A stretch of 64,000 bases of DNA from Chimonanthus salicifolius (GCA_013350335.1 CM023539.1:44874631-44938630); one strand, 5' to 3'; shown: positions 12,101 to 26,348, counted from the first letter of the stretch. The notes: a model not told the origin generated them from the sequence alone. Program-made: numbers and translations.

Positions 12101-13438
12101 CATACAAACTAAGCAAACCTCGAATGTCACTTTCTAAAGTCTTTCTGAAGCTTCCACTGTCGTCTTTAAACTTGTAGAATACATCTATACCATAAAATGT
12201 ATAATTAGTATTGCGACTAAAGCTTTTTTTAAGAAAAAAATTAAAAATCAGATCATTGTTTGAAATCATAGTTTTATCATGGTTTGGTCTAGTAAAGCTC
12301 AACTGTCGAGTCATGTTGAATTTTTGACAAGAAAAATATGAGCTGGTGATGCTTAAAGACAATTTCATAGCCTACATAGATTCGAAGATTAACAACATGG
12401 TAATAATTTCTTTTAAAACATATTTTTCACTTGTATTAACCTTTATAAGTTGAGATGTCCATGCACATCTAATATATCCTATTCTATGAACTCAAGTATT
12501 TTCTTTTTTTCAAAGGTATGGGTGTATAACATACCAAATAGTGGTATTAGCTTTATGAAAAACACATAAAACATTTTGATAAGTTGCAATAATGATTGAA
12601 ATTTGAAACAATCATTGAAACTTCATACTACAATATGTTCACTTGGGGTAATAGCAGCATGATGCACTGATCAGTAAAAAGTTGGCCACTATACTCTTCA
12701 TGTCCATCTGAGATAGTTATGATAATTGGTTAGATAGGAAATAAAATATTGAAAATATATAAAGGATGACACTTAGTTATGATATTTGGTTACTTACTGG
12801 GAGATACACAGTAGCCTTCTTGTCTTAGAAGTCGAAATTGAAGAGCAATGGCATGCAAATTGTTAGTATCAATCATCCCATCATTATAAGTGTTGTACAT
12901 CTTTAGTATTGCAGCTTCAATCTCCTTTTCAAAATGGTAGGCCACTCCAAGCCGTTGGATGGCATCAATCAATTTTAGTTCTTCCACCAAATCATGCACA
13001 TCGTTCAGCATTCTCTTCACCTCTTCTTTCAATCTATCAGCTCGTTGTTGTGTATGGGCATCAGGTTTCTACATCAACATCATAGGAGCTAGCTTTTATT
13101 TTTATTTTTATTTTTTAAGGTCAAGATATGTATCTATTCTTGTCTATGTACACCGAGTAAACCTTTGAAGAGTGACCCTATGTATTGAATTCTTAATAAG
13201 TTTAGGTACTACGAATGCTTATACCCTCAATTCAACACCCAAATATATCCAATTAATTTCAAAATGCTGAAAACAGATATCCACTTACCAAGTCGTCAAG
13301 GGAGATTGTAAGAAAGTGATCGCCCCATACTGAGGGATGAAAATTTGCACATTTACGAACTTCTTTAGAACTCTTCTTTCTCTGCGTTTGGTTGGCATTT
13401 GGAGCATCAGAGTGGGCAGAGCCAATAAGAAGAGACAT
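9109..13438 (-). CDS. Terpene synthase TPS-B, complete seven-exon gene (TPS-a, probable sesquiterpene synthase)
   Basis: Exons on the minus strand: 13289-13438, 12798-13068, 11812-12184, 11067-11285, 10775-10913, 9714-9962, 9109-9402. They total 1695 nt, or 564 codons plus TAG. All borders are GT/AG, and the lengths 373/219/139/249 are the class III TPS signature. Residue landmarks: RK-x8-W at 28-38, RDR at 280-282, DDIYD at 317-321 (first Mg2+ site), and DDIQSNQHE at 461-469 (NSE/DTE motif, formed across the exon 6/7 junction). The C-terminus ends IPIPI. The [10 protein letters not shown] segment and the short N-terminus without a transit peptide point to the TPS-a subfamily, so cytosolic sesquiterpene formation from farnesyl diphosphate is inferred. 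The product cannot be predicted. Start chosen as the ATG giving the standard 50-codon first exon. Intron 5 contains a TRIM. Confidence 0.95.
10154..10490 (-). mobile_element. TRIM (family 1) in intron 5 of TPS-B
   Basis: LTRs about 10375-10490 and 10154-10267 flank a short internal segment with a primer-binding site (GGTATCAGAGCC in minus sense). The internal GAGTGTCTC block is shared with the element at 7575. A perfect 5-bp target duplication TACCC lies at 10149-10153 and 10491-10495. It is inserted in the same sense as the gene, inside the intron between exons 5 and 6. Confidence 0.85.
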
Positions 13439-13493
13439 AGCTGGCTAATGTTAGCGTTTGTATTTATGGTTTGAAAGGCTAACATGATTGGTA

Positions 13494-13500
13494 ATTTATA
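13494..13500 (-). promoter_or_regulatory. Probable TATA box of TPS-B
   Basis: TATAAAT on the minus strand, about 56 bases upstream of the ATG at 13438, conserved in all copies. Confidence 0.55.
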
Positions 13501-15222
13501 GGGTCATCGTTGAGTAAAGAAGAAGATGAGAATCAACCTCATGATCGGCGTGGGATTTCTCGTGTATGTATCTAATCTGGACACGTCAGTGAGTTTATTT
13601 TAATGATCAATTTGTGGTTTGAAATTTATATGCAAGCAACCTCATGATAAGTGTGGGGTTTCTCATCCATGTAATCTAATATGATCCTTGACTCGAATCA
13701 GAGGATTTTGAGTCTAAATTTATTAATTTCATTTTGCCTCAGCCCGCATCAGTTATTCACACGGCAAAAGTCTTACAAACCAATGCATGTCACTCGATCT
13801 AACCCTCATATCAACATTTTTTTTTTTAGCAATTTTTCGATGAATTTATCTATTTGTAACTTTCAATAAATATCACCTCAATCGTATATTAATTGAACAA
13901 CTAATACGATGACCACCAGACAGTGCTGCTTTTATATTAAAACACAGGTTGATCTTAAGATTCTTATTTCAAAATTTTACCTATTTTTATACGAGTAGTC
14001 CTCCTTTTTAGTTGTGGATGCGGAATGATGGAGTCCAATTTTAGCAACTTATCTTATCTATTTATATAAAAAAATTATCTTTTCAGGATTTTTCACAGTT
14101 TTTTAAGTTAATATGGCTTAATTTTTTATAAGTCACCAAATCTAATCTTATAAGTTTTTCCTTTATTGCTATTGAAATACATTGACTGCATTAAATTTGT
14201 TTGTCCTTTTGATGAGAAGTTTTGTATCTTTTCTAATAATTAAAATGAGAAAACACCTTTGGCATGGGTCACGTGCCTTTTATTTGATAATTTATTTATT
14301 TTTTCAAGTTTGAAGTACTGAGACTAGCTTCTTCAATTAAAGTAGATTAAGTCCTTTTAACTTTTACTTAAATGAAGATTGTATCCAAACGCAATCTTCG
14401 CTATTCTTTAATTCATATTACATAAAGATTCAATTCGATATAATGAACAACAAATTCTTATTTGATCATCAGTTTTTATGGAGTTCTGATAATCTATAAA
14501 TACTTTTCCATTAAATCATAATAATAGCTTTTTTCTTGTAGAGTTGACAATTATAAAATGCCACTAATATACAAGTATTATTGTTGTGAATTATTATATA
14601 CTTTGGTTGGATATTAAACATCTTTGAATAATAATGTTGGGATAGTACTAATGTGGAGCAATGATGTCCACATGAGTACCTGTGATAGTCATACCATGAT
14701 TTTTTTTTTTAATCACCACATGAGAGGCACGGGCTTATCAAATGAGCAATCAATGTCTTGGAACATTCTTTTTTTCAAATAACTTGGCATGTGAAAAAAC
14801 AACAAACAACCTCTAAATTCTAAAAACTGTCACCCATAAAACTAATTAATATTCTACCCAATAACCCATAAAACTCTCTACACATCTAATCCAACTTCAA
14901 ATATTTCGTGTTAAGAATTAAGATTATCGTATTGGCTGATATCGTCGATATCATCTGATATCAGTGGTTTTAATTATAAAGAAATTACAGAGACAAATTT
15001 CGCGGCTGATACATCGGTCAATACAGATATTTCAACCCTACTTCTCACCAAACCTGATTAAATGAATGTTAACTTGAAAATAATTTTTTTGTGAATTTTG
15101 TCTAAATTAAGAGTTACTAATTTTGGATCATAGAATCTTTTAAGGAAAATTTTGCATAGTTTAAAATTTAGAAAAATTTCTAACTAAAATAAGTTTATTA
15201 TTTTTAAAAATTTTGGAAGAAA

Positions 15223-15378
15223 AGTGATTGGTGCACCAATATTTTTATCTTCGGTACGCCAAATTTATATAATATAAACTACCTATCTTGTCCAAACTTT
15301 CCTTAATCACTCTTTTTTCTCTCTTTTTATTTGTTGGGTAAAATGGACATTTCACATAAATTTGGTGCACCAATCACT
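15223..15378. mobile_element. MITE with 17-bp terminal inverted repeats (U2 copy)
   Basis: Same element as at 4379-4529, carried by the tandem duplication. It has about 6 extra bases (a TATAATA-type duplication) in the middle, which accounts for part of the offset change between units. Confidence 0.7.
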
Positions 15379-15512
15379 TGCCATTCTGGAAATAAACCTT
15401 AAAATCTAAATTTATGATCAAGTCATTGTAAACTCTATATATAATGAAATAAAACAATCCCCATTTAATTCTTTGCCTGAAACATGGTAGATCATTTCAA
15501 TATATGCATGAG

Positions 15513-15970
15513 CAGGGGTTTAAAATTTGGTCTCGGCCAATATATCGGCCGCTAAATATCTCTTTTACTCTCTCTTTTTTAATTTGTATTTTGTTATAAA
15601 AATTATGCATTTCACGTGAATGATATTGGGAAAGAATTAATAATTGTTCAATTCTTTTTTATACTCAACAATTTTTTGCATAAAAAATCTTGTATTAGGG
15701 CATTTTTTTCTATTTTTTATTTATTCATATCGGCCGATAAGTTTCACTCTCCTGTTTTTTTTTTTTTGTTTTTTTTTTTGGAATTAAAAATATAAAAAAC
15801 TGAAAGCGAAATTGTTTTAAAAAAAAATTAAAAATGTAAATATCGGCCGATATCTGGGCCAATATTGGGTATTGACCCGGGCCCATCACCGTTTTGTTTT
15901 TTCTTTCTTTAAACACCGATATTAATCATATTGGCCATTACGTTTCGTATCTGCCGATATCTGTACCCTG
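15513..15970. mobile_element. CGGCCGATAT-rich element (U2 copy)
   Basis: Tandem-duplicated copy of the element at 4664-5121, with the same ends and palindromic blocks. Confidence 0.45.
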
Positions 15971-18423
15971 ATCTAAGTTATTGTCCTACATCTTGTACTC
16001 ATACCATTATTATTTTTTTATCACCACATGAGCAGCATGAGCTTATCAAATCGTGGAACATGCTTTTCCAAATAACTTTGTAGTTGGCGTGAACCTTGAA
16101 CTCAACAACTGACCAACCTAAATAACCATTCACATAAATATCGATATTGGGACCCGCCTAGTGACAGATCAGTAGTCCATTAAATATTTTAGTTTATTCT
16201 GCATTTGGTTTTATATATTTATTTTGCATTAAGAGCCTTGATTGAATCGTTTGAGAGTCATAATAGGATTAGAACACATAATTAGATGAAATTAAGAGTT
16301 AGAAAGAAATTAAAAAGAAGTCCTAATTAGAAATTGCTACATTGGTCATTCCAATTTATCTTAATCCTACTATGCACAATAATCTCGTTAAAAGAAATTT
16401 CTAGGCCCAAGCAGTACTAAATCCTTTAACTGTGATCGTGTGTCAATTTTCTTGAGAAAATTAATTCTATAAAAAAGATTTATAGTTGGATGCTATCTAT
16501 GTTATTCGACACAAGATATAAATTCTAACTACATGTTGGGTCATGAAAATTTGTCATTTATGTTTTTTGTTTTAAAAATCTTACTTTAAAAAAATGAAGG
16601 AAAAATTGTTTTATCAAACAAGAAAAATCTCCGTATATTTCATATTAAATCTTCTTATCTTTTCTTCAAGTGTGAAAATAAGACAGAGGAATTGCAATGT
16701 CTTTTTTGTAAATTAAGGAGAGACCATCAATTTTATTATATAGAGAAAAAGGAATTATATATATGAAAAAAAAATCAAATAAGATAGGGAAAGCACTAAA
16801 TAGAGAAATACAATTTATAGAAGATCTAAATATATCTTAAGATAAATCTAATTATTCTTAATGAATCTAAGTATATTCTAACATCAAGAAGAGAAAAATG
16901 TCTCATAAATCTATAATTTTGATAAAGAAACATTGTCATTTTTTGTCATTTTTTCTCTTTCAATTATTATAATTAGATTAGTAAACTGTAATTTTTTCAC
17001 TGAGTTGGAAAATGACATACACCCTCTGACTCTAAAAAATATCATCTACCCATGTTCGTAGAGCCTCAGATCATAGGGCAAATTAATATTAAATGTGCAA
17101 AGATGTTGGTCGGTTAGCTTATTTGTCCAATCGAGACCAGTGCAACTAATAATAATAAGCTCTAATGACTAAGTCATAAATACCATAAGTATACTAATCT
17201 AATTAAAATTTATTTATAGATGTATTAATTATAAAAACCCAACTTAATATACATCTTTTTTATTCAATCTAAGGAAAATGAATGAATAGTTTAATTATAT
17301 GTTTAAATTCTATTTTTCCACATCAGTTATATATTTACTTTGATATGATGAAGCACGTCATTTAGATTCTTTATAATCCATAGAGGATAAATCTCATGTG
17401 TTTTATAATATCCTAAGAAAGATGGAAAATTTCTATGCGAAAAAAAAAATTAATAGATAATTAGAGTAAAACACTCAAGATACTCAACTAAAAATGTCAG
17501 ATATTGAGTCCCACACATTGACATAGACAACCTGACACATGAATTGAATGATTGTGACAAAGTTAACTTCAGGAGTATTTCTGAGAATATTTTATAAACC
17601 ACTGCCTTTCATGAATAAAGCATAGTTAAAAATATCGGCCCGGCAATATTTTTACCCCACGAAAAAGGAACTTCTTAGGTAGGTCTTTTACCATTCAAGA
17701 AAAATTAAAAGCTAATTTTATAAAATGATTAGATTGACATACAAAGGGAGAATCAGAACTCTGAAAATTCCTTTGATGTCATGAGAAGAGGAAGGTGGGG
17801 ATGACAAATTCTTCTATTGAAGACGCGCATGTCCCAAATGATAAACACTTCTTAAATAGTTTGATTTCAATACTAAAGAGTACATGGCCGAATGAGTGAA
17901 GAATAATAGATTTTATATTGGGCACATTAATTTTTTATCTAGTTTTTAGTGTATGTATAAATCTCTCTATTTATATAAATTAGGTAATACTACAGAGAAT
18001 AATTCTTTTGTGTTGAAAGTGACTTCAAGACAAGACCTTTCACATTACAGGCAGTTTCTTAACTGTCAAGCCAACCCTCACATAACTAGAATACTTATTA
18101 GCTCACTTTCTCCTTTTATCTTGTACCAAGGCCTTATCATGAGCAATGGCACAGACCTTCTCATGATCCATTTCCTTTTAGAAGAAATAATCAAGGCCTA
18201 GAAACCCATTGCTCCTCAATGATCCATGTCATACAATAACCATCGGATATTGTTGAAACTACGACTAACTAGTCGCATGGCTTTTCACTGTTTAGATAAT
18301 GACAAATGAACAAAAAGATAAGTCCAGTGTCCCTTATTATAAAAACATTAATGCCCCTATCCATTTCCAAAAGCTAGAAGAAAACATGAAAAATGCTATC
18401 ATGACTATCCATCCAGTCCATCT

Positions 18424-19266
18424 TGTTAGCATGTCCCACATCGCCTGTGGGCTTTGGGATCTTGGGGTTTATAAATACATGGGCACCCTCCCGTTAATAG
18501 CCAGTATTTAAGGATGAGTTCTACTCATGTATTTAATCATGGTATTAGAGCAAGGTACCACAGGGTTGGATCAGATTTCCTACGTGGAGGGAGAGAGCCG
18601 AGTGTCTCTGGCCCTGTCAGTGAGAGGGAGTGTTAGCATATACCACATCGCTTATGGAATCTTGAGATTTATAAATACATGGGCACCATCAATGACGACC
18701 CGACCCTACCCATCACAATATTGTCTTCTTTGGACCCCATCTGGGCCCGCACGACTTTGGTTTGGCCCCTGTCCCATTAGGCTAGGCCCAAAATGCCTTG
18801 AGATGGGGAGGGGCTTGCCTCCTCAAATAAAGCCCCTACCACCCAACTCCACAACCGATGTGGGACTTTGGGTGGGGGTATCACAATCCACACCCCCTAA
18901 GACCAGAGCCGTCCCCGGCTCTGTCATGTCACACTGACAAGGGTCCACACACACAGGCAGACAGCGTCACGCAAGTAGAGCCCACACAGTCCGAATGTTG
19001 AACCCAGCTCTAATACCACTTGTGATGATCCGACCCTACTCATCACAATATTGTCCTCTATGGACCCCACTTGGGCCCGTACGGCTTTGCTTTGGGCCCT
19101 GGCCCATCAAGCCAGGCCCAAAAAGACTTGTGATGGGGAGGGGCTTGCCTATTCTACCACCCAAGTCCACAACCGATGTGGGACTTTTGGTGAGGGTATC
19201 ACACCATCCCATTAATACCCATTTTTTTAAAGATGGCTTTTACTCATGTGTTTTATACTTTTATCA
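18424..19266 (+). mobile_element. TRIM family 1 with nested TRIM, U3 copy
   Basis: Same composite as at 7575-8417, at offset 10849. It was present before the unit duplicated and is not an independent insertion. Confidence 0.8.
18691..19203 (-). mobile_element. Nested TRIM family 2, U3 copy
   Basis: Same as 7842-8354 with identical CCATC target duplications; moved by the tandem duplication. Confidence 0.85.
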
Positions 19267-19957
19267 CATCCAACCAATAGATCATGATCGAATTGTGGGT
19301 ACGTTGCCGCACATACAAGTGCTCATATTACCATATCCACCCATATATTTATTTTCTATCATTAATTTTGCTTAAGTTTTTATAATAAATTCATTAAACA
19401 CTGCTATAAATAACCTCATGTCCGCAAGTTACAAGAACCACTTTTAAAGTTATATTAGATCTTTGAATAAACATTAATAGACAGCAGAGACTTTCTAGAT
19501 AAAGTTGGAATATCGAAAGTTCATGAAAATTTTGCTCCGTTGAAACTTTCTAACTTCAACTCTAGTTGCCATGAAGTGAACGTCGTTTCAAGAAGAGAAC
19601 CATCAAATGATGAATAACAGGTATGAGTTTGAATGCTGAACTCCTACTACGATATTACTATTATTCTTTTTTTTTTAGGACTAATTGAGCAATGGATACT
19701 AAAAACATGCTTTGTGTCTCACTTTTTGAAGCTAATACTATTGCCTTTCCTCTTATTATTGCTTACTGTAGGATGCCTTGATGTGAAGAAAAATAAGAAG
19801 AAAACAAAAGCTTTCTCAATATCCTTCAATGGACAATAATGATTCATAGTCTTCATTTTATTCAATAACATGGGTCAATAGTAGCATTTATAAGCCTAAG
19901 TTGAAACAACTGCATCATAGTTTGAATATTCCAAAGTAAGCCTAAATTTTTTGGTTC

Positions 19958-22900
19958 CTAAATTGGAATGGGAATACTGAGAACCATAGAAATGCGTTGT
20001 TTGGTCTCGAAAGTGGAATTGGTGTATCCATCTCGATGTTGGTATAAGACTTCAATCATACGTACTAGGTTCACATCTCGCATAAGAAGAGGCATAGGAA
20101 CTGGAGTAGGCTTTAGGCACCCTTTGTTGATGTCTTTCCATGCATCCACTACCATTCCTCCAAACTTCTCGCATGCCGCTTCATATGAAGCCCCATGGTC
20201 CTTCATGTACACTTGGATGATCGATGCCACGTGTCCTCTCTCTTGCTCATGCTTCACAAATGAAAAATGAAATCAATTAAATATCACATCACTCTCTTCT
20301 TCTCCTTTTCAACCTACTAAATTTCAGTCGATATAATATTTTTAAGTTAGTGTAACACTTCGCTACCATTTTTTGAATGGGATATTATCTGCTTTGGGCC
20401 CATTTCTATCTGCACAGTTTTCTTTTTGCGCCTGACCCACAAAGTAAGGTCCAAAAGGCCTTACACAAGTGAAAGAGATGCCCCTCTTTTAAATCTCACA
20501 TCACTGGAGTCCACAAAATCAATCCTGATTTGCTTGTAATATTTTATTTGAAATATCTTTACCTGGTTTGATTGAATGTCATCCTTGAGTCGGCACACTT
20601 CGGCACAGGCCTCAACGAACTTAGGTTTCTTGATCACCCACTCGAAGGCTTCCTTAGTAGCAATATCTCCCATACAAACAAATGAAACCACGGTAAGCAT
20701 AGGATATGCACCAGTGATCAATGCAACATCCAGATACTCTTCCAGTGAAGGCATATAACTTGAATTGCACCATTGGGCTTCAATCAAGTAGCCTTTCGAG
20801 ACTTCTTTGACCTGCAAACACATATACATACATCACTCAAGCATTGCAATTCACTAAAATGTATATATTTTATTAATAATAACAATTATTATTTTAAGGG
20901 TATTGATTTGGACTACCTTTTTTTTTTTTAAAGAACAGACCACTTCCACATTTTTATCAATGAATAGAAAATCCTTACAAGAGAACAAAATAATCGTTAC
21001 CCGTTAAATTAAGGAGTAGAACTCATTCTTGAAAACTGGTTGTCAAGAGAGGGTGCACATATGTTTATACACCACAAATCCAGAAAGTACCCATGCGATG
21101 TGGGACAATGCTTACACTCCCTCTCAGCACCAGGGTTGGAGACACTCGACTCTCTCTCTCTCCACGCAAGGCTAGAGATATGAACCTGACTCATCTATGT
21201 TATCCACGCAAGGCTCTGATACCTGGTAAACTCATGAGTAGAACTCACCCATGAAAACCGGCTATCAAGAAGATGGTTCCTATATATTTATACAACGCAC
21301 ATCCCAAAGATACTTGGGAAATGTAGAACTATACTAACATACCCCATATTGAATTCACTCATGTTCCCACCCCCCGATATTATTCACCTCATGTGCCGAA
21401 CCACAAAGGGCACAGAAGTACACCCTATTGTGGATCGGTGATTTTTTTTTTTTTGTGTTATGATTGGATAATTTGAATTACGAAAAGCTAGGTACACTCA
21501 AATGTTGGATTAAGGTAGCTTATATTGTTATATCTATAAAGCTAAATACTTGAAAAGTATACTATTTTCTCATGAATAAAGCGACATAAAGAAAAATGGA
21601 GTTTGTTTTACAGTACTGCTTCCTTTAAGTATGCTATACGATAGGATTTTCCATCCTCAGGTAAGTCCTCTTCAATTTTGTCGACTGTGTCCAAGAGTGC
21701 AATAAAATGAAGTTTCATGTAGTCTGGTAATTGATCTGCTGCACTTCGATCCCACCTACAAATTAAGCACACATCACTATCTCAACTCTTAATTTGACAT
21801 ATTTGGTAAAAGACTTAGGAATGGGATTATCAATACTAGGAGAAAGGAAGTTGAAAGTGAACACAGATTTCATATAAAGAATCATAAGGAGAGAAATATG
21901 TAACATACCTTTGAATTGCATCGGTAAATGGTTCAAGTTCCTCCAACTTTCCATATGCATCATAGATGTCATCCATAACTGAAGTTAATGATATAATTTT
22001 TGCAGTTATCATTCTTGCTCGAGAATAATGTGGTTCAAAATAGACTCCTAATGCCCAGAAGTAGCACTCTACCACTCTATCTCTAACGAATGGCAGCTTA
22101 GCAGCAAAACCCTTTTCCTGCCACCACCTAGTAAAGATGAATGAATCAATAAAAACAAGTAGGGCCTTGGTTTTAATAGGATAATTATGTATAGGGGTGG
22201 AAATTCCTAATTTCAATCGTTAACTTGACCATATCCATCTTAGAAGGTTCGGACCACCCTTTATGTCTTTTAACTAGCTTTGAATCAACCAATTTAATAA
22301 ATGAATTGGATTTAAGTCAAAAGTTTAAAACATTTGTGTTGGTCATACAGTTCAAACCAACTCAATAATGGCAATTTAATAACAAATCCATTAGCCCAAC
22401 TTAAACCCAATTTAACCTTTCAAAGAAAGAGATTCAATCTAAACATGTTTGTAGCATTTGATGGGCAGGTCCAAAGTTGAATGAAACTATTTCATAACTT
22501 TAGTAGGATGAAGATTAAAAACATTCCACCCATTGAACCATACCAATTGCCACTCCTAGTCATGTTTGAGACCTTAGTTAGGTAAGAGCATTAACTATGT
22601 ATTTTTGTAATTGATATTTGATGTGGGACTTGGGTGCACCCCATGGAACTTACATGGAAATTTCTCTGACCTCCTTTTTATGCAATAGTTGCAACAAATT
22701 AAAGTCCAACTTTACAAACTCCAATAGGACATCGTTGTGTTCTTCTTCCTCTTGGTACATTGAAATGTAGAGCCTTGACTGTAGCCTCTCGACACGCTTG
22801 CGCAAAGGCAACTCTAGGGCAAGCTCAACTAGGGTTGAAAGTGGCGATTTGAGATTGGGAAGTGCCAACTTAAGATGCTCTTTGGTAAAAATAATGGCTT

Positions 22901-24280
22901 CATCCAATATGTCTTCCCCTTTTATTCCTAGATGTGCCGCTTCATACAAACTAAGCAAACCTCGAATGTCACTTTCTAAAGTCTTTCTGAAGCTTCCACT
23001 GTCGTCTTTAAACTTGTAGAATACATCTATACCATAAAATGTATAATTAGTATTGCGACTAAAGCTTTTTTTAAGAAAAAAATTAAAAATCAGATCATTG
23101 TTTGAAATCATAGTTTTATCATGGTTTGGTCTAGTAAAGCTCAACTGTTGAGTCATGTTGAATTTTTGAGAAGAAAAATATGAGCTGGTGATGCTTAAAG
23201 ACAATTTCATAGCCTACATAGATTCGAAGATTAACAACATGGTAATAATTTCTTTTAAAACATATTTTTCACTTGTATTAACCTTTATAAGTTGAGATGT
23301 CCATGCACATCTAATATATCCTATTCTATGAACTCAAGTATTTTCTTTTTTTCAAAGGTATGGGTGTATAACATACCAAATAGTGGTATTAGCTTTATGA
23401 AAAACACATAAAACATTTTGATAAGTTGCAATAATGATTGAAATTTGAAACAATCATTGAAACTTCATACTACAATATGTTCACTTGGGGTAATAGCAGC
23501 ATGATGCACTGATCAGTAAAAAGTTGGCCACTATACTCTTCATGTCCATCTGAGATAGTTATGATAATTGGTTAGATAGGAAATAAAATATTGAAAATAT
23601 ATAAAGGATGACACTTAGTTATGATATTTGGTTACTTACTGGGAGATACACAGTAGCCTTCTTGTCTTAGAAGTCGAAATTGAAGAGCAATGGCATGCAA
23701 ATTGTTAGTATCAATCATCCCATCATTATAAGTGTTGTACATCTTTAGTATTGCAGCTTCAATCTCCTTTTCAAAATGGTAGGCCACTCCAAGCCGTTGG
23801 ATGGCATCAATCAATTTTAGTTCTTCCACCAAATCATGCACATCGTTCAGCATTCTCTTCACCTCTTCTTTCAATCTATCAGCTCGTTGTTGTGTATGAG
23901 CATCAGGTTTCTACATCAACATCATACGAGCTAGCTTTTATTTTTATTTTTATTTTTTAAGGTCAAGATATGTATCTATTCTTGTCTATGTACACCGAGT
24001 AAACCTTTGAAGAGTGACCCTATGTATTGAATTCTTAATAAGTTTAGGTACTACGAATGCTTATACCCTCAATTCAACACCCAAATATATCCAATTAATT
24101 TCAAAATGCTGAAAACAGATATCCACTTACCAAGTCGTCAAGGGAGATTGTAAGAAAGTGATCGCCCCATACTGAGGGATGAAAATTTGCACATTTACGA
24201 ACTTCTTTAGAACTCTTCTTTCTCTGCGTTTGGTTGGCATTTGGAGCATCAGAGTGGGCAGAGCCAATAAGAAGAGACAT
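19958..24280 (-). CDS. Terpene synthase TPS-C, complete seven-exon gene (near-identical to TPS-B)
   Basis: Exons on the minus strand: 24131-24280, 23640-23910, 22654-23026, 21909-22127, 21617-21755, 20563-20811, 19958-20251. Total length is 564 codons plus TAG, the same as TPS-B. From the translations, the only protein difference I find from TPS-B is Glu485Asp in exon 7, outside the catalytic motifs. RKx8W, RDR, DDIYD and the NSE/DTE motif are all intact. The exon 5 donor is GTACTG here and GTACAG in TPS-B; both are weak donors but sit at the conserved 139-nt exon end. The same TRIM occupies intron 5. Inferred role is cytosolic sesquiterpene synthase, probably redundant with TPS-B. Confidence 0.95.
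21003..21339 (-). mobile_element. TRIM (family 1) in intron 5 of TPS-C
   Basis: Copy of the intron 5 element of TPS-B, with the same boundaries and TACCC duplication, inherited through the tandem duplication. Confidence 0.85.
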
Positions 24281-24335
24281 AGCTGGCTAATGTTAGCGTT
24301 TGTATTTATGGTTTGAAAGGCTAACATGATTGGTA

Positions 24336-24342
24336 ATTTATA
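24336..24342 (-). promoter_or_regulatory. Probable TATA box of TPS-C
   Basis: TATAAAT on the minus strand, about 56 bases upstream of the ATG at 24280, conserved in all copies. TPS-D keeps the motif at 38932-38938. Confidence 0.55.
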
Positions 24343-26063
24343 GGGTCATCGTTGAGTAAAGAAGAAGATGAGAATCAACCTCATGATCGGCGTGGGATTT
24401 CTCGTGTATGTATCTAATCTGGACACGTCAGTGAGTTTATTTTAATGATCAATTTGTGGTTTGAAATTTATATGCAAGCAACCTCATGATAAGTGTGGGG
24501 TTTCTCATCCATGTAATCTAATATGATCCTTGACTCGAATCAGAGGATTTTGAGTCTAAATTTATTAATTTCATTTTGCCTCAGCCCGCATCAGTTATTC
24601 ACACGGCAAAAGTCTTACAAACCAATGCATGTCACTCGATCTAACCCTCATATCAACATTTTTTTTTTAGCAATTTTTGGATGAATTTATCTATTTGTAA
24701 CTTTCAATAAATATCACCTCAATCGTATATTAATTGAACAACTAATACGATGACCACCAGACACTGCTGCTTTTATATTAAAACACATGTTGATCTTAAG
24801 ATTCTTATTTCAAAATTTTAGCTATTTTTATACGAGTAGTCCTCCTTTTTAGTTGTGGATGCGGAATGATGGAGTCCAATTTTAGCAACTTATCTTATCT
24901 ATTTATATAAAAAAATTCTCTTTTCAGGATTTTTCACAGTTTTTTAAGTTAATATGGCTTAATTTTTTATAAGTCACCAAATCTAATCTTATAAGTTTTT
25001 CCTTTTTTGCTATTGAAATACATTGACTGCATTAAATTTGTTTGTCCTTTTGATGAGAAGTTTTGTATCTTTTCTAATAATTAAAATGAGAAAACACCTT
25101 TGGCATGAGTCACGTGCCTTTTATTTGATAATTTATTTATTTTTTCAAGTTTGAAGTACTGAGACTAGCTTTTTCAATTAAAGTAGATTAAGTCCTTTTA
25201 ACTTTTACTTAAATGAAGATTGTATCCAAATGCAATCTTCGCTATTCTTTAATTCATATTACATAAAGATTCAATTCGATATAATGAACAACAAATTCTT
25301 ATTTGATCATCAATTTTTATGGAGTTCTGATAATCTATAAATACTTTTCCATTAAATCATAATAATAGCTTTTTTCTTGTAGAGTTGACAATTATAAAAT
25401 GCCACTAATATACAAGTATTATTGTTGTGAATTAATATATACTTTGGTTGGATATTAAACATCTTTGAATAATAATGTTGGGATAGTACTAATGTGGAGC
25501 AATGATGTCCACATGAGTACCTGTGATACTCATACCATGATTTTTTTTTTTAATCACCACATGAGAGGCACGGGCTTATCAAATGAGCAATCAATGTCTT
25601 GGAACATTCTTTTTTTCAAATAACTTGGCATGTGAAAAAACAACAAACAACCTCTAAATTCTAAAAACTGTCACCCATAAAACTAATTAATATTCTACCC
25701 AATAACCCATAAAACTCTCTACACATCTAATCCAACTTCAAATATTTCGTGTTAAGAATTAAGATTATCGTATTGGCTGATATCGTCGATATCATCTGAT
25801 ATCAGTGGTTTTAATTATAAAGAAATTACAGAGACAAATTTCGCGGCCGATACATCGGTCAATACAGATATTTCAACCCTACTTCTCACCAAACCTGATT
25901 AAATGAATCTTAACTTGAAAATAATTTTTTTGTGAATTTTGTCTAAATTAAGAGTTACTAATTTTGGATCATAGAATCTTTTAAGGAAAATTTTGCATAG
26001 TTTAAAATTTAGAAAAATTTCTAACTAAAATAATTTTATTATTTTTAAAAATTTTGGAAGAAA

Positions 26064-26214
26064 AGTGATTGGTGCACCAATATTTTTATCTTTGGTACGC
26101 CAAATTTATATAAACTACCTATCTTGTCCAAACTTTCCTTAATCACTCTTTTTTCTCTCTTTTTATTTGTTGGGTAAAACGGACATTTCACATAAATTTG
26201 GTGCACCAATCACT
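26064..26214. mobile_element. MITE with 17-bp terminal inverted repeats (U3 copy)
   Basis: Same element as at 4379-4529, carried by the tandem duplication; both AGTGATTGGTGCACCAA ends are intact. Confidence 0.7.
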
Positions 26215-26348
26215 TGCCATTCTGGAAATAAACCTTAAAATCTAAATTTATGATCAAGTCATTGTAAACTCTATATATAATGAAATAAAACAATCCCCAT
26301 TTAATTCTTTGCCTGAAACATGGTAGATCATTTCAATATATGCATGAG

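Larger units (their letters stand above)
6601..17449. repeat. Tandem unit U2, 10,849 bp
   Basis: Complete tandem unit, bounded by A-tracts at 6591-6600 and 17441-17449. From left to right it holds nested TRIM elements (7575-8417), the full TPS-B gene on the minus strand with a TRIM in intron 5, and about 4 kb of upstream sequence with MITE-like elements. It aligns with U1 at an offset of 10843 and with U3 at an offset of 10842-10849, with very few substitutions. No other gene was recognised in the unit; its other open frames are short and match nothing I know. Confidence 0.92.
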
